Assembly: GCA_027487815.1 (NCBI GenBank)
Contig: JAIYCW010000081.1
Location: forward strand, 1 to 64,000
Length of the DNA stretch: 64,000 nucleotides
Source: Burkholderiales bacterium
Lineage (GTDB): Bacteria; Pseudomonadota; Gammaproteobacteria; Burkholderiales; Burkholderiaceae_E
Direction of reading: 5' to 3'
Shown here piece after piece: positions 9,943 through 19,466 of this stretch; position 1 is the first letter of the stretch, and each line of letters starts with the position of its first letter. The notes beneath the pieces were generated by a model that saw only the letters and a program-made list of their open reading frames with translations, had not been told where the DNA came from and did not search any database. A program made the translations under genes and the position numbers.

Positions 9943-11070
9943 CTACTGAACCCGCAGGGCCCGCGCAAGAACCCAGGCACTTAACCCAGCTACCGCTGCC
10001 GCAGTAAAAAACATCGCTTGGGCGCTCACATTGCTCCACAGCCATCCAGCACCCAGCCCTCCCATTGTGCCGCCAATGCCATACGTGACCGTGACAAATA
10101 GTCCTTGAGCAGCCGGCTGCTGGCGGGCATCAAACCACTGGTGCAGGAAATGCATTGTTGCGCTGTGGTGCACACCGAAGGTAATGGCGTGCGTGAGTTG
10201 GGTGAGCAAAATGATCCACAACGCGCCTTCGCTGATCCCGATTGCAAAAAATCGCAACACCGCCACAAGAATGCTAAAGAGCAAAAGTGAACGCGCAGCG
10301 AAGCGATCAAACAACGGCTTTTGCCACCGAAACAATGCCACTTCCACTACAACCCCAAGCGCCCAGATCATGCCGATCATGGATTTGGAATAGCCATGGC
10401 CTTCAAGATAGAGGGAGAAAAAAGTGTAAAACCCGGCGTGAGCAAAAATCATGAGACCAGCGGAGATAAAAAATCCGCGAATCGCGGGTTCTTTCAGGCG
10501 CTCACGCAAGCTGACCGCAGTAATCAATGCGGGCGGCAAAGGCGCTTCGCGCAACCACCAGGCCGACACCACAATGCTCAGAGCCAGCCCGGCAGCCAAC
10601 CAGGGCAAGGCGCGAATACCCCAAACATCCAGCAAAGGGCCAACGCCGAGCACAGCGGCCAGAAATCCCACCGAACCCCATAACCGCAATCGACCATAGG
10701 AACCGGACTCGCCCTGAGTGGCGCTTAAGGCCAAGGATTCAGTCAGCGGCATAACCGCGGCGGTCACAAAGTACAAAACAACGAACACCAACGCCAACAA
10801 CACAAGCTGTTGGCTGACCCAGGGCAGCACCAAAATGCAAACCAGCGCCACGACAACTCCGCCCCGGATCAGCACGACCTGGGCACCCAGTCGACGCGCC
10901 CAATAGCCCCAAAAGCCGGGGCCCACAATCCGCATCATCGAATTGATACTCACCAACACACCGACCGTGGCTATCGACCACCCTGCATCAGCCAGCCAAA
11001 GACTCAAAAACGGAGTGAATCCCCCGATAAAAGCAAAGTAGCTGAAATAGATGGCCCGCAGGCCATTCAC
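9943..11070 (-). CDS. MFS permease, HcaT/3-phenylpropionate-transporter type
   Basis: A 375-residue, about 12-helix inner-membrane protein. The start [20 protein letters not shown] and the GYWARRLG loop after helix 2 resemble the PPP/HcaT branch (MFS_1_like) of the major facilitator superfamily. The substrate cannot be read from sequence. It starts at GTG 11070, overlapping the aroC stop by four bases (GTGA), so it is translationally coupled to aroC; the metabolic reason for that is not obvious. Confidence 0.82.
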   Translation of the reverse strand: MNGLRAIYFSYFAFIGGFTPFLSLWLADAGWSIATVGVLVSINSMMRIVGPGFWGYWARRLGAQVVLIRGGVVVALVCILVLPWVSQQLVLLALVFVVLYFVTAAVMPLTESLALSATQGESGSYGRLRLWGSVGFLAAVLGVGPLLDVWGIRALPWLAAGLALSIVVSAWWLREAPLPPALITAVSLRERLKEPAIRGFFISAGLMIFAHAGFYTFFSLYLEGHGYSKSMIGMIWALGVVVEVALFRWQKPLFDRFAARSLLLFSILVAVLRFFAIGISEGALWIILLTQLTHAITFGVHHSATMHFLHQWFDARQQPAAQGLFVTVTYGIGGTMGGLGAGWLWSNVSAQAMFFTAAAVAGLSAWVLARALRVQ

Positions 11071-12185
11071 AGGGGATCAGGCCGCCCCGACCCGGGTCCG
11101 CTGATCACAGGGGTAGGCGGCCGCACGTCAGCATTTTGCGCGCGCTGACGCAAGGCGTGGTCCATCAACACCAACAGCAGCAAAGCCTCGGCGATCGGCG
11201 CTGCACGGATACCAACGCAGGGATCATGGCGACCGAAAGTTTCCACTGTTGCGCTTGCGCCCTCGGTATCGATCGATTCGCGAGGTGTGCGAATGCTGGA
11301 AGTTGGCTTGATCGCAAGAGATACTGTAATCGGCTGGCCGGTTGAAATTCCACCGAGCACCCCGCCTGCATTGTTGTTACGAAAGCCGGTGGGCGTCAGC
11401 TCATCACCATGAGTTGAGCCCAAGTGCTCAACGCTTGCAAACCCCGCACCAATCTCTACGCCTTTGACGGCGTTGAGGCCCATCATCGCCTTGGCAATAT
11501 CGGCATCGAGCTTGTCGTAGAGTGGCTCACCCAAGCCCACAGGCACATTCAGCGCCTCAACATAAATCCGCGCTCCAACCGAGTCGCCGGCCCGGCGCAA
11601 CTCATCCATATAGTCTTCAAGCTTGGACACGATCGTGGCATCAGCGCTAAAAAATGGGTTCTGGTGAACCTGGCTCCAATCCAAACGAGGCATCACAATG
11701 GGCCCCAATTGGGTCATGCAGGCGCGCACCACAGTGCCAAACTGCTGACCGAGCCACTTGCGGGCGATCGCAGCTGCTGCCACGGTTGGCGCAGTCAAAC
11801 GCGCAGAAGACCGGCCGCCACCCCGTGGATCACGCACACCATACTTTTGCCAATACGTGTAATCCGCATGGCCGGGCCGAAAAATCTGTGCAATATTCGC
11901 GTAGTCCTTGGAGCGGGCGTCGGTATTGCGGATCAATAAGGCGATTGGAGTTCCGGTGGTTTTGCCTTCAAACACCCCCGAAAGAATTTCCACCTGATCA
12001 GCTTCCTGCCTTTGGGTCACATGCCGGGATGTGCCAGGCCGGCGTCGATCCAGATCAGGTTGAATATCAGCCGCATCGAGGGCCATGCCCGGGGGGCAGC
12101 CGTCGATCACGCAGCCAATGGCCGGGCCGTGGGATTCGCCAAAATTGGTGACGCTAAAGAGGTGTCCGAGGGTATTGCCGGCCAT
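11067..12185 (-). CDS. aroC: Chorismate synthase
   Basis: Last shikimate-pathway enzyme (EPSP to chorismate, reduced FMN required). Signatures: [27 protein letters not shown] plus [15 protein letters not shown], and [17 protein letters not shown]. The frame is open to 12215, but ATG 12185 ([12 protein letters not shown]) gives the family N-terminus and about 372 residues. It is divergent from the Bug gene across about 100 bases and coupled to the downstream MFS gene. Confidence 0.96.
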   Translation of the reverse strand: MAGNTLGHLFSVTNFGESHGPAIGCVIDGCPPGMALDAADIQPDLDRRRPGTSRHVTQRQEADQVEILSGVFEGKTTGTPIALLIRNTDARSKDYANIAQIFRPGHADYTYWQKYGVRDPRGGGRSSARLTAPTVAAAAIARKWLGQQFGTVVRACMTQLGPIVMPRLDWSQVHQNPFFSADATIVSKLEDYMDELRRAGDSVGARIYVEALNVPVGLGEPLYDKLDADIAKAMMGLNAVKGVEIGAGFASVEHLGSTHGDELTPTGFRNNNAGGVLGGISTGQPITVSLAIKPTSSIRTPRESIDTEGASATVETFGRHDPCVGIRAAPIAEALLLLVLMDHALRQRAQNADVRPPTPVISGPGSGRPDPL

Positions 12186-12283
12186 GAGAAGGGTTCGCCT
12201 GAAGAATTCAGGCATGATTTTAACTGGGTCGCGACACCCAGCCGATGTACTGTGTCGCTCAAGCTATAAAACGGAGACTTACT

Positions 12284-13288
12284 TTGTCACACACCAACTT
12301 CATCCCCGCTCGACGCGAACTGGTTAAGGCTGCAGGAGCCACTGCGGCTTTGGGCCTGGTGCCCTTGGGTGCCGCGCAAGCCCAATCGGCGTACCCCAAC
12401 AAGCCGATCAAACTTATCGTCCCGTTTCCTCCCGGCGGCTCGACCGATATTGTCGGGCGCCTGATTGCTTCACGCCTGACCCCTGCGCTGGGCCAAACCG
12501 TAGTCGTTGAGAACCGTGGTGGCGCTGGCGGAACCATTGGTGCTGCCGAACTCGCCCGATCCACGCCTGATGGTTACACCCTGGGTATCGGTTCGGTATC
12601 CACTACCGGCACCGCGCCCAGCACCTACCCGCGTTTGCCCTACGACCCGCGCAAGGATTTTCAGACGATTACCAATGTTGCCGCTGTTCCGGGAATCATT
12701 TGTGTTCACCCGAGCTTTCCGGCCAAAAACTATGCGGAGTTCATGAAGGTGTTACGCGCCAGCCCGGGCAAATACAACTATGCGTCATCGGGCAACGGTG
12801 GCGTAGGCCATATGGGCATGGAACTCTTCAAATTCCAGGCCAAGGTGTTTATTACTCATATCGGTTATCGCGGGGCTGGCCCAGCGCTTACTGATGTGCT
12901 GGCGGGCAATGTGCCCATCATCTGGGACAACCTGTCATCGTCGCTGCCTCATATCCGAACCGGAAAATTGATCCCGATTGGCCTGGCTTATGACAAGCGC
13001 ATTCCGCAGTTGCCAGACCTGCCCACATTCTTTGAGCTTGGCCTGAAAGACTATGACGCCGCCACCTGGTTTGGCATTCTGGCGCCAGCCAATGTGCCGC
13101 GCGAAGTCGTCACCAAAATCCATGCCGAAGCAGTGAAGATCATCAATAGCGATGACTTCAAGACACGATTGATGGATGTGGGGGCCTTTCCTATCGGCAA
13201 CACCCCAGAGCAGTTCGCAGCTCAGATCGATAAAGAGATCAAGAAGTGGAAGCAGGTAGCTGAGTTCGCCAAAGTTGTGGCGGACTAG
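12284..13288 (+). CDS. Bug-family (TctC-type) periplasmic solute-binding protein
   Basis: Tripartite-tricarboxylate-transporter receptor. After the leader the protein reads SAYPNKPIKLIVPFPPGGSTDIVGR, the classic Bug motif, and later VVENRGGAGGTIGAAELAR and GNGGVGHMGMELFK. A TTG at 12284 with GGAG seven bases upstream gives a leader with twin arginines (ARRELVKAAGATAAL) and cleavage near AQAQ, suggesting Tat export; the ATG at 12245 would add 13 unlikely residues. No TctA/TctB membrane genes are near, which is usual for the many orphan Bug proteins of Burkholderiales. The ligand is unknown. Confidence 0.9.
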   Translation: MSHTNFIPARRELVKAAGATAALGLVPLGAAQAQSAYPNKPIKLIVPFPPGGSTDIVGRLIASRLTPALGQTVVVENRGGAGGTIGAAELARSTPDGYTLGIGSVSTTGTAPSTYPRLPYDPRKDFQTITNVAAVPGIICVHPSFPAKNYAEFMKVLRASPGKYNYASSGNGGVGHMGMELFKFQAKVFITHIGYRGAGPALTDVLAGNVPIIWDNLSSSLPHIRTGKLIPIGLAYDKRIPQLPDLPTFFELGLKDYDAATWFGILAPANVPREVVTKIHAEAVKIINSDDFKTRLMDVGAFPIGNTPEQFAAQIDKEIKKWKQVAEFAKVVAD

Positions 13289-13291
13289 AGC

Positions 13292-14743
13292 TTAGCCCGC
13301 AGCCGCGCGCTGCAGCCTCTCGATCACCCGGTCGCGTGGCAGCAGCGCCAGCATCACATCCACAGCCGGTGTTTGGGCTCGCCCAAACACCGCGACTCGT
13401 GCAGGCATTGCAACAATGGGCATCTTGCCGCCCAACCCCGCGGCCGTAGCCTTCAGCACTCCGCTAATCGTTGCTTTGTCCCATCCCGGCTCGCTGCCCT
13501 CTCCCACGCCAGAAAGCGCGCTCGCCAAAGCCGCGCATGCCGCACGCCCTGCAGGCGCAAGGTGGGTCTCGCGATCCTCAGCAGAAGGCTCGGGCGTCGC
13601 GAGTAACATCCCAAAGGCATCGGCCAAAACTTCCAGCGTGTCAGCCCGCTCGCGCAAAACACTGATCGCCGCCAATTGCTCAGCAGCACCCAGCACATCA
13701 AGCGACCAACCCCTATTGGCGATGCGAGGGGTAATCAGCTTGAGCAGCCGCTCAGGCGCGCAATGATTGATGTAATGATGATTGACCCATTTGAGCTTGT
13801 CGCGATCAAACTGCGCGGGCGACGACGCCAGATGGCTGCCATCAAACCACTGCACAAACTGCTCGCGGCTGAAGAGCTCCTCGTCACCATGGCTCCACCC
13901 CAACCGTGAGAGGTAATTACACACTGCTTCAGGTAGAAAACCCTCCTCATCATATTGCGTCACTGCCACCGCATCACGACGCTTGGACAATTTTTGCCCA
14001 TCCGGCCCAAAGATCATCGGCACATGGCCATACACCGGCACCGGAGCCCCCAACGCACGCAGGATATTGATCTGGCGCGGAGTGTTGTTCACATGATCAT
14101 CACCCCGAATCACATGGCTGATGCGCATATCCCAATCATCCACCACCACGCAGAAGTTGTAGGTCGGCGACCCATCACCCCGAGCAATGATCAGATCATC
14201 AAGCTGAGTGTTGTCTATGCTGATGGGTCCCTTGAACATATCGTCCCAGAGCACCGCCCCCGCATCGGGATTGCGAAACCTTACCACCGGCCGCACCCCG
14301 TCGGGCGGCACCTTGCCCTGCACATTCTCGGGCCGCCAACGGCCGTCATACCGAGGCTTTTCACCCCGTGCACGCTGGGATTCACGCAAGGCGTCAAGCT
14401 CCTCCACACTGGCATAGCAGTGATAGGCCCGACCGTCGGCCAACAGCTGGGCAATCACCTCGGCATAGCGCGCCATACGCTGAGTTTGAAAGAAAGGCCC
14501 CTCATCTGCTGCTAGATCAAGCCAGGCCATGCCGTCCAAAATCGCCTGGGTCGCCTCAGGCGTGGACCGCTCAAGATCGGTGTCTTCAATGCGCAGGACA
14601 AACTGCCCACCAAAATGGCGTGCAAATGCCCAGGAAAACAACGCGGTGCGAGCCCCGCCGATATGTAAAAAGCCAGTAGGGCTTGGCGCAAAGCGGGTGC
14701 GCACTGGGCCCTGCGCGGTGGGTGTTGAAGCGAATGTAGTCAT
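13292..14743 (-). CDS. gltX: Glutamate-tRNA ligase
   Basis: Class I aminoacyl-tRNA synthetase charging tRNA-Glu. [20 protein letters not shown] holds the HIGH-type signature and KLSKR is the KMSKS-type loop; [20 protein letters not shown] is the expected central motif. 483 residues, family length. It converges with the Bug gene with only 3 bases between the stop codons and no terminator visible. It is divergent from tRNA-Val across a promoter region. Confidence 0.96.
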   Translation of the reverse strand: MTTFASTPTAQGPVRTRFAPSPTGFLHIGGARTALFSWAFARHFGGQFVLRIEDTDLERSTPEATQAILDGMAWLDLAADEGPFFQTQRMARYAEVIAQLLADGRAYHCYASVEELDALRESQRARGEKPRYDGRWRPENVQGKVPPDGVRPVVRFRNPDAGAVLWDDMFKGPISIDNTQLDDLIIARGDGSPTYNFCVVVDDWDMRISHVIRGDDHVNNTPRQINILRALGAPVPVYGHVPMIFGPDGQKLSKRRDAVAVTQYDEEGFLPEAVCNYLSRLGWSHGDEELFSREQFVQWFDGSHLASSPAQFDRDKLKWVNHHYINHCAPERLLKLITPRIANRGWSLDVLGAAEQLAAISVLRERADTLEVLADAFGMLLATPEPSAEDRETHLAPAGRAACAALASALSGVGEGSEPGWDKATISGVLKATAAGLGGKMPIVAMPARVAVFGRAQTPAVDVMLALLPRDRVIERLQRAAAG

Positions 14744-14776
14744 CGCTGCATTTTACAAGGCTCGCATCGCACAGGT

Positions 14777-14805
14777 TTGCACGCAGCCCTGCGATCTGAA
14801 ATAAT
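14777..14805 (+). promoter_or_regulatory. Sigma-70-type promoter for tRNA-Val
   Basis: TTGCAC at 14777-14782, a 17-bp spacer, and AATAAT at 14800-14805. The expected transcription start lies about 6 bases before the tRNA 5' end. Confidence 0.75.
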
Positions 14806-14817
14806 GACGGGCTTCGT

Positions 14818-14892
14818 GGGCAGTTAGCTCAGTGGTAGAGCACTGCCTTCACACGGCAGGGGTCGCAGGTTCGAACCCTGCACTGCCCACCA
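14818..14892 (+). tRNA. tRNA-Val (anticodon CAC)
   Basis: Full cloverleaf read by eye: acceptor stem GGGCAGT paired with ACTGCCC, D-arm AGCTCAGTGGTAGAGC, anticodon stem CTGCC/GGCAG with loop TTCACAC (anticodon CAC, reads GUG), T-arm with GGTTCGAACCC, and genome-encoded CCA at 14890-14892. It borders the AT-richer accessory patch, as tRNA genes used for integration often do. Confidence 0.97.
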
Positions 14893-14949
14893 CGAATACC
14901 CCTTCAAATCAGCAAGTTAGATTGGCTCAGGCACCTTCCCCGGCATGAA

Positions 14950-14970
14950 TTAGTCCTAAGTTAGTCCTAA
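14950..14970. repeat. Two direct copies of TTAGTCCTAA, 11-bp period
   Basis: Copies at 14950-14959 and 14961-14970, about 60 bases after the tRNA end. Helically phased decamers beside a tRNA could be protein-binding (for example arm-type recombinase) sites or a remnant of an element. No recombinase gene was found, so the role is open. Confidence 0.6.
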
Positions 14971-15038
14971 ATCTCGCTGGACTAGTTCGGGTCCACCAAC
15001 GAACTTCGGTACCCTTGGCAGCATAAGGAGCCAAGCCA

Positions 15039-16103
15039 ATGACCGTTCTTCGTCTCGACCAAATCGATGGTGCGCTAATCAATGACATTTGCAAAGACGG
15101 ATGGCCAGAGAGTCAAACCCTAGAGTTCAAGCGCGAGTGGTACACGTCGAGCGATAAAGATAAGGACGAGATGCTCAAAGACATCTGTGCGATGGCAAAC
15201 ACTGATGGCGGTATCCTGCTTTATGGGATCCAAGAGCAACTAGGCAAGGCATGCAAGCTCGCGCCAATGGTTGGAGTAGTAGGCACCACACTCATCAGCA
15301 AACTCCGCCAGCATCTCGCTGTTTGGGTCAAGCCTTCAGCACCTAGAATCGAATGCAAAGAAATCTCTGTTGAACTGGGAATTGTTCTCGCAATCAAGGT
15401 GGAACGTTCACTGACTGGACCGTATTGCTATGGCCTGAACAATGGCGACACCAAGTTTGCTAAGCGATTCGTGAACGGAACCACTCAAATGTCGTACGAA
15501 GATATTCGATCAGCCTTCACTGCTGAAGGCCAAGTGCTTGAAGCCGCAAGAGCTTTCATCCGGCAGCGCATCGAACTTTTTAAATCAGATGACGCGCCAG
15601 TGGTTTACGGCGAGGCATCAACAGTAGTTATTCATATGGTCCCCCTGTCTAGCTTCTCTTTAGTGCAAACGGTTGACCTAAGCGTCATAGATCAGATCTC
15701 GACCGGAAAGCTGCGGCTTGCTGGAACTGCTTCAAGGATTAGACCAAACATTGATGGGCTGCGTCTCCAACCAGATTCGACTAGCTATGTCAACGAGGGT
15801 CAGCTCCAGATTTTTCGGCGAGGGTCGATTGAATACTCAGCAAGCGTAGGGCCCAGAGCGTATCGCGATCATAAAGACCTACCTGTAACAGCGGTTCTCG
15901 ATTGGGACCTGATGCAACAAGTCTTCAACGCGATTCATTGCATCGTTGAATGCATACCACTACTTCAGACAGAGGGCCCTTGCGTCCTCGCTTACTCCCT
16001 GCTGACAAGCCGCGGCGCAGTCCTAAGTTCAGACCCTCCAAAGAATCTAAGATATTCCCCAGTCTCCGATCGAGCGAGACTGGAGGTGCCAACTTTATTT
16101 TGA
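15039..16103 (+). CDS. AlbA_2/Schlafen-like ATP- or nucleic-acid-binding protein
   Basis: 354 residues. The N-terminal part matches the AlbA_2 (Schlafen-like) fold: ESQTLEFKREWY, then KDICAMANTDGGILLYGIQE (the conserved A-NT-GG--YG core), then KPSAPRIECKEI and GDTKFAKRF. The second half (about 180-354) was not recognised. Proteins with this domain include transcriptional regulators and anti-phage proteins. The start ATG follows AAGGAG at 15025-15030. The region is AT-richer than the flanks and lies just after tRNA-Val. No helicase or nuclease domain is visible. Confidence 0.75.
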   Translation: MTVLRLDQIDGALINDICKDGWPESQTLEFKREWYTSSDKDKDEMLKDICAMANTDGGILLYGIQEQLGKACKLAPMVGVVGTTLISKLRQHLAVWVKPSAPRIECKEISVELGIVLAIKVERSLTGPYCYGLNNGDTKFAKRFVNGTTQMSYEDIRSAFTAEGQVLEAARAFIRQRIELFKSDDAPVVYGEASTVVIHMVPLSSFSLVQTVDLSVIDQISTGKLRLAGTASRIRPNIDGLRLQPDSTSYVNEGQLQIFRRGSIEYSASVGPRAYRDHKDLPVTAVLDWDLMQQVFNAIHCIVECIPLLQTEGPCVLAYSLLTSRGAVLSSDPPKNLRYSPVSDRARLEVPTLF

Positions 16104-16437
16104 AGACACAAAAGAGCTATCGTTGCTAGCCACATCGCGAGAATTGCTGCATGTACTGTGGCAGGGATTTGGTGCACTGAGCTGCTGGATGTTTAACCAG
16201 GACGGATCGTTGCGAAGCGATGTGCGACGAGACATTGCGGGACATTTATTGATTCCCGAAACCGCTTTGCAGTTGCCCCCCCAGGAAGGTTAGTCCCCGG
16301 ACCAGTACAGCGAATGGTTTTATCGCCCACCCGAGCGGAACCGCTCCTAATTTTTGTGGGCGAAGCGGTTAACAACCGGTTCTAACCCTTCGGGCCTGCT
16401 AGCATCAGAGCTTCTGAGAGCATTCACCTAAAGACCT
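16104..16437. other. 334-bp gap without a recognisable gene
   Basis: No convincing coding frame. It contains an inverted repeat GAGCGG-AA-CCGCTC (16333-16346) followed by a short T-run (CTAATTTTTG), which could act as a weak terminator for the upstream gene, and a second dyad CGGTT-AAC-AACCG near 16365-16380. Confidence 0.5.
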
Positions 16438-17406
16438 TTGAGCGGTACTAGCTTCCAATACAAGGTTGAAGACTGCGACGTCCCACTGGTACGCCGTAAG
16501 TCACTTATTGCATATCGCGAGTTTCGGACAAGCTGCCTAGATCGCCTAAAAGGATCGAGCAACACCACAGTGATTAGACAAATTCGTGATCTTGCATGGC
16601 ACACGATGGTGTTTAAAACTTTGAATGAGGCGCGAAGACTAGAGCCAAGAAGGAAAGTTAATGGCGCGTTATGGGATTTGACCGTTGCAGGGTATGCAAG
16701 CCTTATGACACTAGGGATTCGAAAGCTAGTTGACAAGGATCAAAAGACAGATTCGATTTGGACTTTGATCGCAAAAATTGAGAATCGCCCCGAGTTGCTT
16801 ACCCATGAGAATTTTGTTTGCTTTGATGGTCTTCGTTACGACTTTCAAACTGCCTACCAAGAGTTTTTGGCATCCAAATCCTTAAGTGCCGCAGGAAAAG
16901 TGTCAAGTACATCCGTGCCGGTCACCGGACCAAATGCATGGGCCATGTCGCAAATGCTCCATTCTGCTTTTGATAAGGTCTCAGGAAAGAATCCGAACAA
17001 CCGGAAACGAGGTGACACAGTACTGCCGGAACTTCTTCAATCCGCAAAAGAGATGCTGGCCCACCCGTCCATAGATAAGGTTCACACCCTCGTAGACCAA
17101 CAGATTGCGCACGCCCAGCGGAGAAGCAACGCATCGGAGGCAATAGCCACCGCAACCTATGACGATATTGATCTATCGTTAAAACAGTTGATAAGAGTAA
17201 CGAATTTTGTTGCGGGCTCAATCTTCTACGAAGCACCGTTTGGAGGAGTTGTTTCAATACCCCAATATGATGTCTTGAGGGCGCTTGATAAGCCTTGGTT
17301 AGCGAAGAAGAACCTCCTCAAGTTACATGATTTTTGGGCTGAGCAAACTGACCTAATTGACTCGTGGGCCCATGACCAAGCGAAGGCCACTAAAGGCGGG
17401 ACTTAG
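16438..17406 (+). CDS. Unrecognised protein, possible HEPN/AbiU2-like helical domain
   Basis: 322 residues, largely helical by composition, no signal peptide or membrane span. The predicted start is TTG 16438 without a clear ribosome site. The pattern ASLMTLGIRKLVDKD with TDSIWTLIAKI (about 80-110), and later LVDQQIAHAQRR, recalls the AbiU2-type HEPN proteins, which have a similar helix pair and an AH-containing helix. The classic R-x4-6-H RNase motif was not clearly found. This is a pattern impression only. It lies in the AT-richer patch between the Schlafen-like gene and the BrnTA pair, so a defence role is an inference. Confidence 0.6.
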   Translation: MSGTSFQYKVEDCDVPLVRRKSLIAYREFRTSCLDRLKGSSNTTVIRQIRDLAWHTMVFKTLNEARRLEPRRKVNGALWDLTVAGYASLMTLGIRKLVDKDQKTDSIWTLIAKIENRPELLTHENFVCFDGLRYDFQTAYQEFLASKSLSAAGKVSSTSVPVTGPNAWAMSQMLHSAFDKVSGKNPNNRKRGDTVLPELLQSAKEMLAHPSIDKVHTLVDQQIAHAQRRSNASEAIATATYDDIDLSLKQLIRVTNFVAGSIFYEAPFGGVVSIPQYDVLRALDKPWLAKKNLLKLHDFWAEQTDLIDSWAHDQAKATKGGT

Positions 17407-17725
17407 GTATGCGCCCAGGTAAATGATCTGACGCGGCAAGCCATTACTGCGGCGCAACCTAGTACTTGCGGAAGTTAACCTCCTTGGTGGTATCGGCAAG
17501 CGGACATAATGAGTTATGAATGTTCGGAGGTGGAATGGATTTCTGGCGAGACGTTCGAGTATCTGGCGTTAACTGGGCCGCACTTGGGAGCTGAGCCCAA
17601 GCTGTAGGTACCATCTTTGCCGTTTGGGCAGCCGCCCGGGTACCGTTTTGGTAATCCGAAAAACTTGCAAAAAAATGCCAAGCCACATTCACCGCCGACT
17701 GTTCCCAAGAACTGCCAGGCGCGAG
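17407..17725. other. 319-bp gap without a recognisable gene
   Basis: Only short frames are present and none resembles a known family. GTTAAC occurs three times, near 17475, 17569 and 17725, and two GGTACC sites flank a GC-rich 30-bp stretch near 17610-17640. It may be decayed DNA; I see no terminator or promoter that I would defend. Confidence 0.4.
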
Positions 17726-18013
17726 TTAACTCCTGCTTTGCGCGCTGCGCCGAATCCAGCGCGACAACGTGCTCGCCGCACGGGTCTGCCACCCAGGGCC
17801 GCTATCTCTCATGAGCTCCAACGTGTCGCGATCCACACGCAATGTGATCTGCTGCTTGGTAGACACCGCAGGCGGTCGGCCGCGCCTTGGCCTTGCTGCC
17901 TCCCACTGCTCATCGGTGAACGGCGCCGAATCAGGGTCGCTCATCGCCGCTTTTGTGATGGCCACATCTTCGGCCACCGTGGGCAGTACCGTGCCGGGTT
18001 TAAGCTTTGGCAT
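17726..18013 (-). CDS. brnA: BrnA-type antitoxin (DUF4415)
   Basis: 95 residues. The C-terminal half carries the ribbon-helix-helix pattern of BrnA: KQQITLRVDRDTLELMRDSGPGWQTRAASTLSRWI (split here: KQQITLRVDRD, then GPGWQTR). BrnA neutralises BrnT and represses the operon. It overlaps the brnT 3' end by 14 bases, the standard toxin-first order. The C-terminus is slightly long and serine/arginine-rich compared with typical BrnA. Confidence 0.87.
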   Translation of the reverse strand: MPKLKPGTVLPTVAEDVAITKAAMSDPDSAPFTDEQWEAARPRRGRPPAVSTKQQITLRVDRDTLELMRDSGPGWQTRAASTLSRWIRRSAQSRS

Positions 18014-18284
18014 AACGTGCTACCTCTCTCAAGTTTGCTTTGCGTAAGCTGATCATCCTCCGCACTGTTTTGCCGCTGCTGGCGCGGTCCACAAACACGG
18101 CACACATAAGCCGCTCACCGATATAGCCTAAGCACACCACACGCGGCTCCCCGTAGTCTTGCCGGGTGTCCGGGAAGTAGACCGCAGCATCCCATTCCAG
18201 GCTAGTAGCTTCACTAAGTTGGTGCCCGTGTTTGGCCTCATTGGCAAGGTTCTTTTGGGGGTCGAATTCAATCAGTAGCTGCAT
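18000..18284 (-). CDS. brnT: BrnT-type ribonuclease toxin (DUF497)
   Basis: 94 residues, RelE-like fold RNase toxin. Family features: IEFDPQKNLANEAKHG at the N-terminus, LEWDAAVYFPDTR, LGYIGERLMCAVFVDR, and the C-terminal RMISLRKANLREVARYA with the catalytic-region Arg residues. It is the first gene of a two-gene operon with brnA. The start ATG at 18284 lies within a repeat-rich, AT-rich upstream region (18281-18338) that probably contains the promoter and operator. Confidence 0.88.
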   Translation of the reverse strand: MQLLIEFDPQKNLANEAKHGHQLSEATSLEWDAAVYFPDTRQDYGEPRVVCLGYIGERLMCAVFVDRASSGKTVRRMISLRKANLREVARYAKA

Positions 18285-18338
18285 TTAATGTAGATTCGAT
18301 AATATCACCGATTTATTATTATTGTAGATGCATTTAAT
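18281..18338 (-). promoter_or_regulatory. Candidate brnTA promoter/operator with repeated motifs
   Basis: GCATTTAAT occurs at 18281-18289 and 18330-18338, and TGTAGAT at 18289-18295 and 18323-18329, flanking an AT-rich core with ATTATTATT. The repeats lie directly upstream of and overlapping the brnT start. BrnA-type antitoxins autoregulate, so these are reasonable candidates for BrnA sites. Binding is inferred. Confidence 0.5.
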
Positions 18339-18536
18339 CAGCTGCCCATAGCGTATGCGTCGCTAGGTCGCTACGCGCTTGAATCCAGGTCAGATGCCGA
18401 TAGTGCTTCTGGATCGTGGCAATTGAGGCGCAGAAAATCTGCCTAGTGGTGATCAGATCCAATCCGCCCACCACGCTGACCGACAGCGCTGCAGCCTTTG
18501 TCCGGTCTGCACTGCGAAAGCACGCTCCAAGGAATC

Positions 18537-19031
18537 CTACGGAGCTACCGCTTTCGCCGCTTGAGCCCCGAGATCAGCCATCAACGCGTTGGTCGTCCGA
18601 AACGGTGGCGGCCGGCGCACTGCCCCCTCAATAATCGCACTTGTTCCTGCGCAAGTTTGCACAGTCCCTTTCGCCTTATCGCTCAATAGCAACGCACCCG
18701 GCCCAAGAATCATCAGCAAAGCGAACGATTGCTGATTCAGCTCGTCAATCGTCAATATGATTCGGTCGCGAGCGCAAGCTTTGGTGTTTGAGCTCCGATA
18801 TTGCTGCTCAAACGCCTCGCGAATCGCCGCTCTATGCTGATCACTAAGCACGCAGTCCCCGCAGCGCAGCTCGATCTCCAGGCTCGGGACTGCACTCATG
18901 GATTGAACGCTGGAAGGGGTTGATTGCGAAGGCGGTGAGCTCAGATTAGCGCATGCGGTTAGGGCCCATGCCAAGCCCAAAACAAGTGCTCGCCTAGCTG
19001 TAACCGTAGCGATGGAAAATATAGTTTTCAA
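18537..19031 (-). CDS. Small predicted lipoprotein, function unknown
   Basis: 164 residues. Signal peptide with hydrophobic core RALVLGLAWALTAC; lipobox LTAC. The mature part has a Cys pair ELRCGDCVLSDQ, a further pair (KACARDR, VQTCAG), and a central stretch IILTIDELNQQSFALLMILGPGALLL that could be a buried strand-helix unit. No family was recognised. It is the last of three minus-strand genes for exported proteins (with 19074 and 19463). Confidence 0.65.
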   Translation of the reverse strand: MKTIFSIATVTARRALVLGLAWALTACANLSSPPSQSTPSSVQSMSAVPSLEIELRCGDCVLSDQHRAAIREAFEQQYRSSNTKACARDRIILTIDELNQQSFALLMILGPGALLLSDKAKGTVQTCAGTSAIIEGAVRRPPPFRTTNALMADLGAQAAKAVAP

Positions 19032-19073
19032 TTTTTTGATTCCTTAAGTGTGAACCGTCTAGCGATGCACCGA

Positions 19074-19466
19074 TTAGCCGCTGACTGGCCTGGATAAACG
19101 CACTGTGCTGGTGGGGCTTTCATAGCCAACAAACCCGTTTTCAGCACGAACGAAGCGCATGCACTTGCGCATGCCCATGATGAGCCGCAGGCACAAGCCT
19201 TCTTCCTGAAAGCGCCAGGTAATCGCCATTGAGCCTCGCTTGCCAGTCATTTGACCGGTGCCATCGGCGCGCAGAGTAAGGCTCATGCCTTCTTCTTGAG
19301 CGCGCTCGGTGCGCCAGGCGCGCCCATCGGCGATTTCCTGCAGAACTACTTCGTTAGACAAAAAGGTTTGCCCTGCTGGCTGCGCCCAAGCCTGACTCAA
19401 CAGCACAACTATCAAGAGCCCAGTAATAAACCAACCCAACGAAAGCTTCCACGACATGATGCTCAC
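19074..19466 (-). CDS. Small predicted secreted protein, function unknown
   Basis: 130 residues. N-terminal signal segment ending in SQAWAQ. The mature domain reads LRADGTGQMTGKRG, AITWRFQEEGLCLRL and MRKCMRFVRAENG. This single-domain pattern with a Gly-rich turn, a Trp and two Cys is like several small periplasmic DUF families (for example DUF995), but I could not assign it. The start is GTG 19466 overlapping the upstream gene's stop by four bases, or ATG 19457; either way it is coupled to the DUF4397 gene. Confidence 0.65.
   Translation of the reverse strand: MSIMSWKLSLGWFITGLLIVVLLSQAWAQPAGQTFLSNEVVLQEIADGRAWRTERAQEEGMSLTLRADGTGQMTGKRGSMAITWRFQEEGLCLRLIMGMRKCMRFVRAENGFVGYESPTSTVRLSRPVSG

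Noticed and set aside
17407-17725. GTTAAC sites as integron attC-like ends
   Set aside because: They do not fit the GTTRRRY core and no paired core or integrase is present.
14885-18475. GCCCACCACG shared between the tRNA-Val 3' end (14885-14894) and 18466-18475 as possible att sites
   Set aside because: Only ten bases match, flanks differ and there is no integrase; chance is likely.
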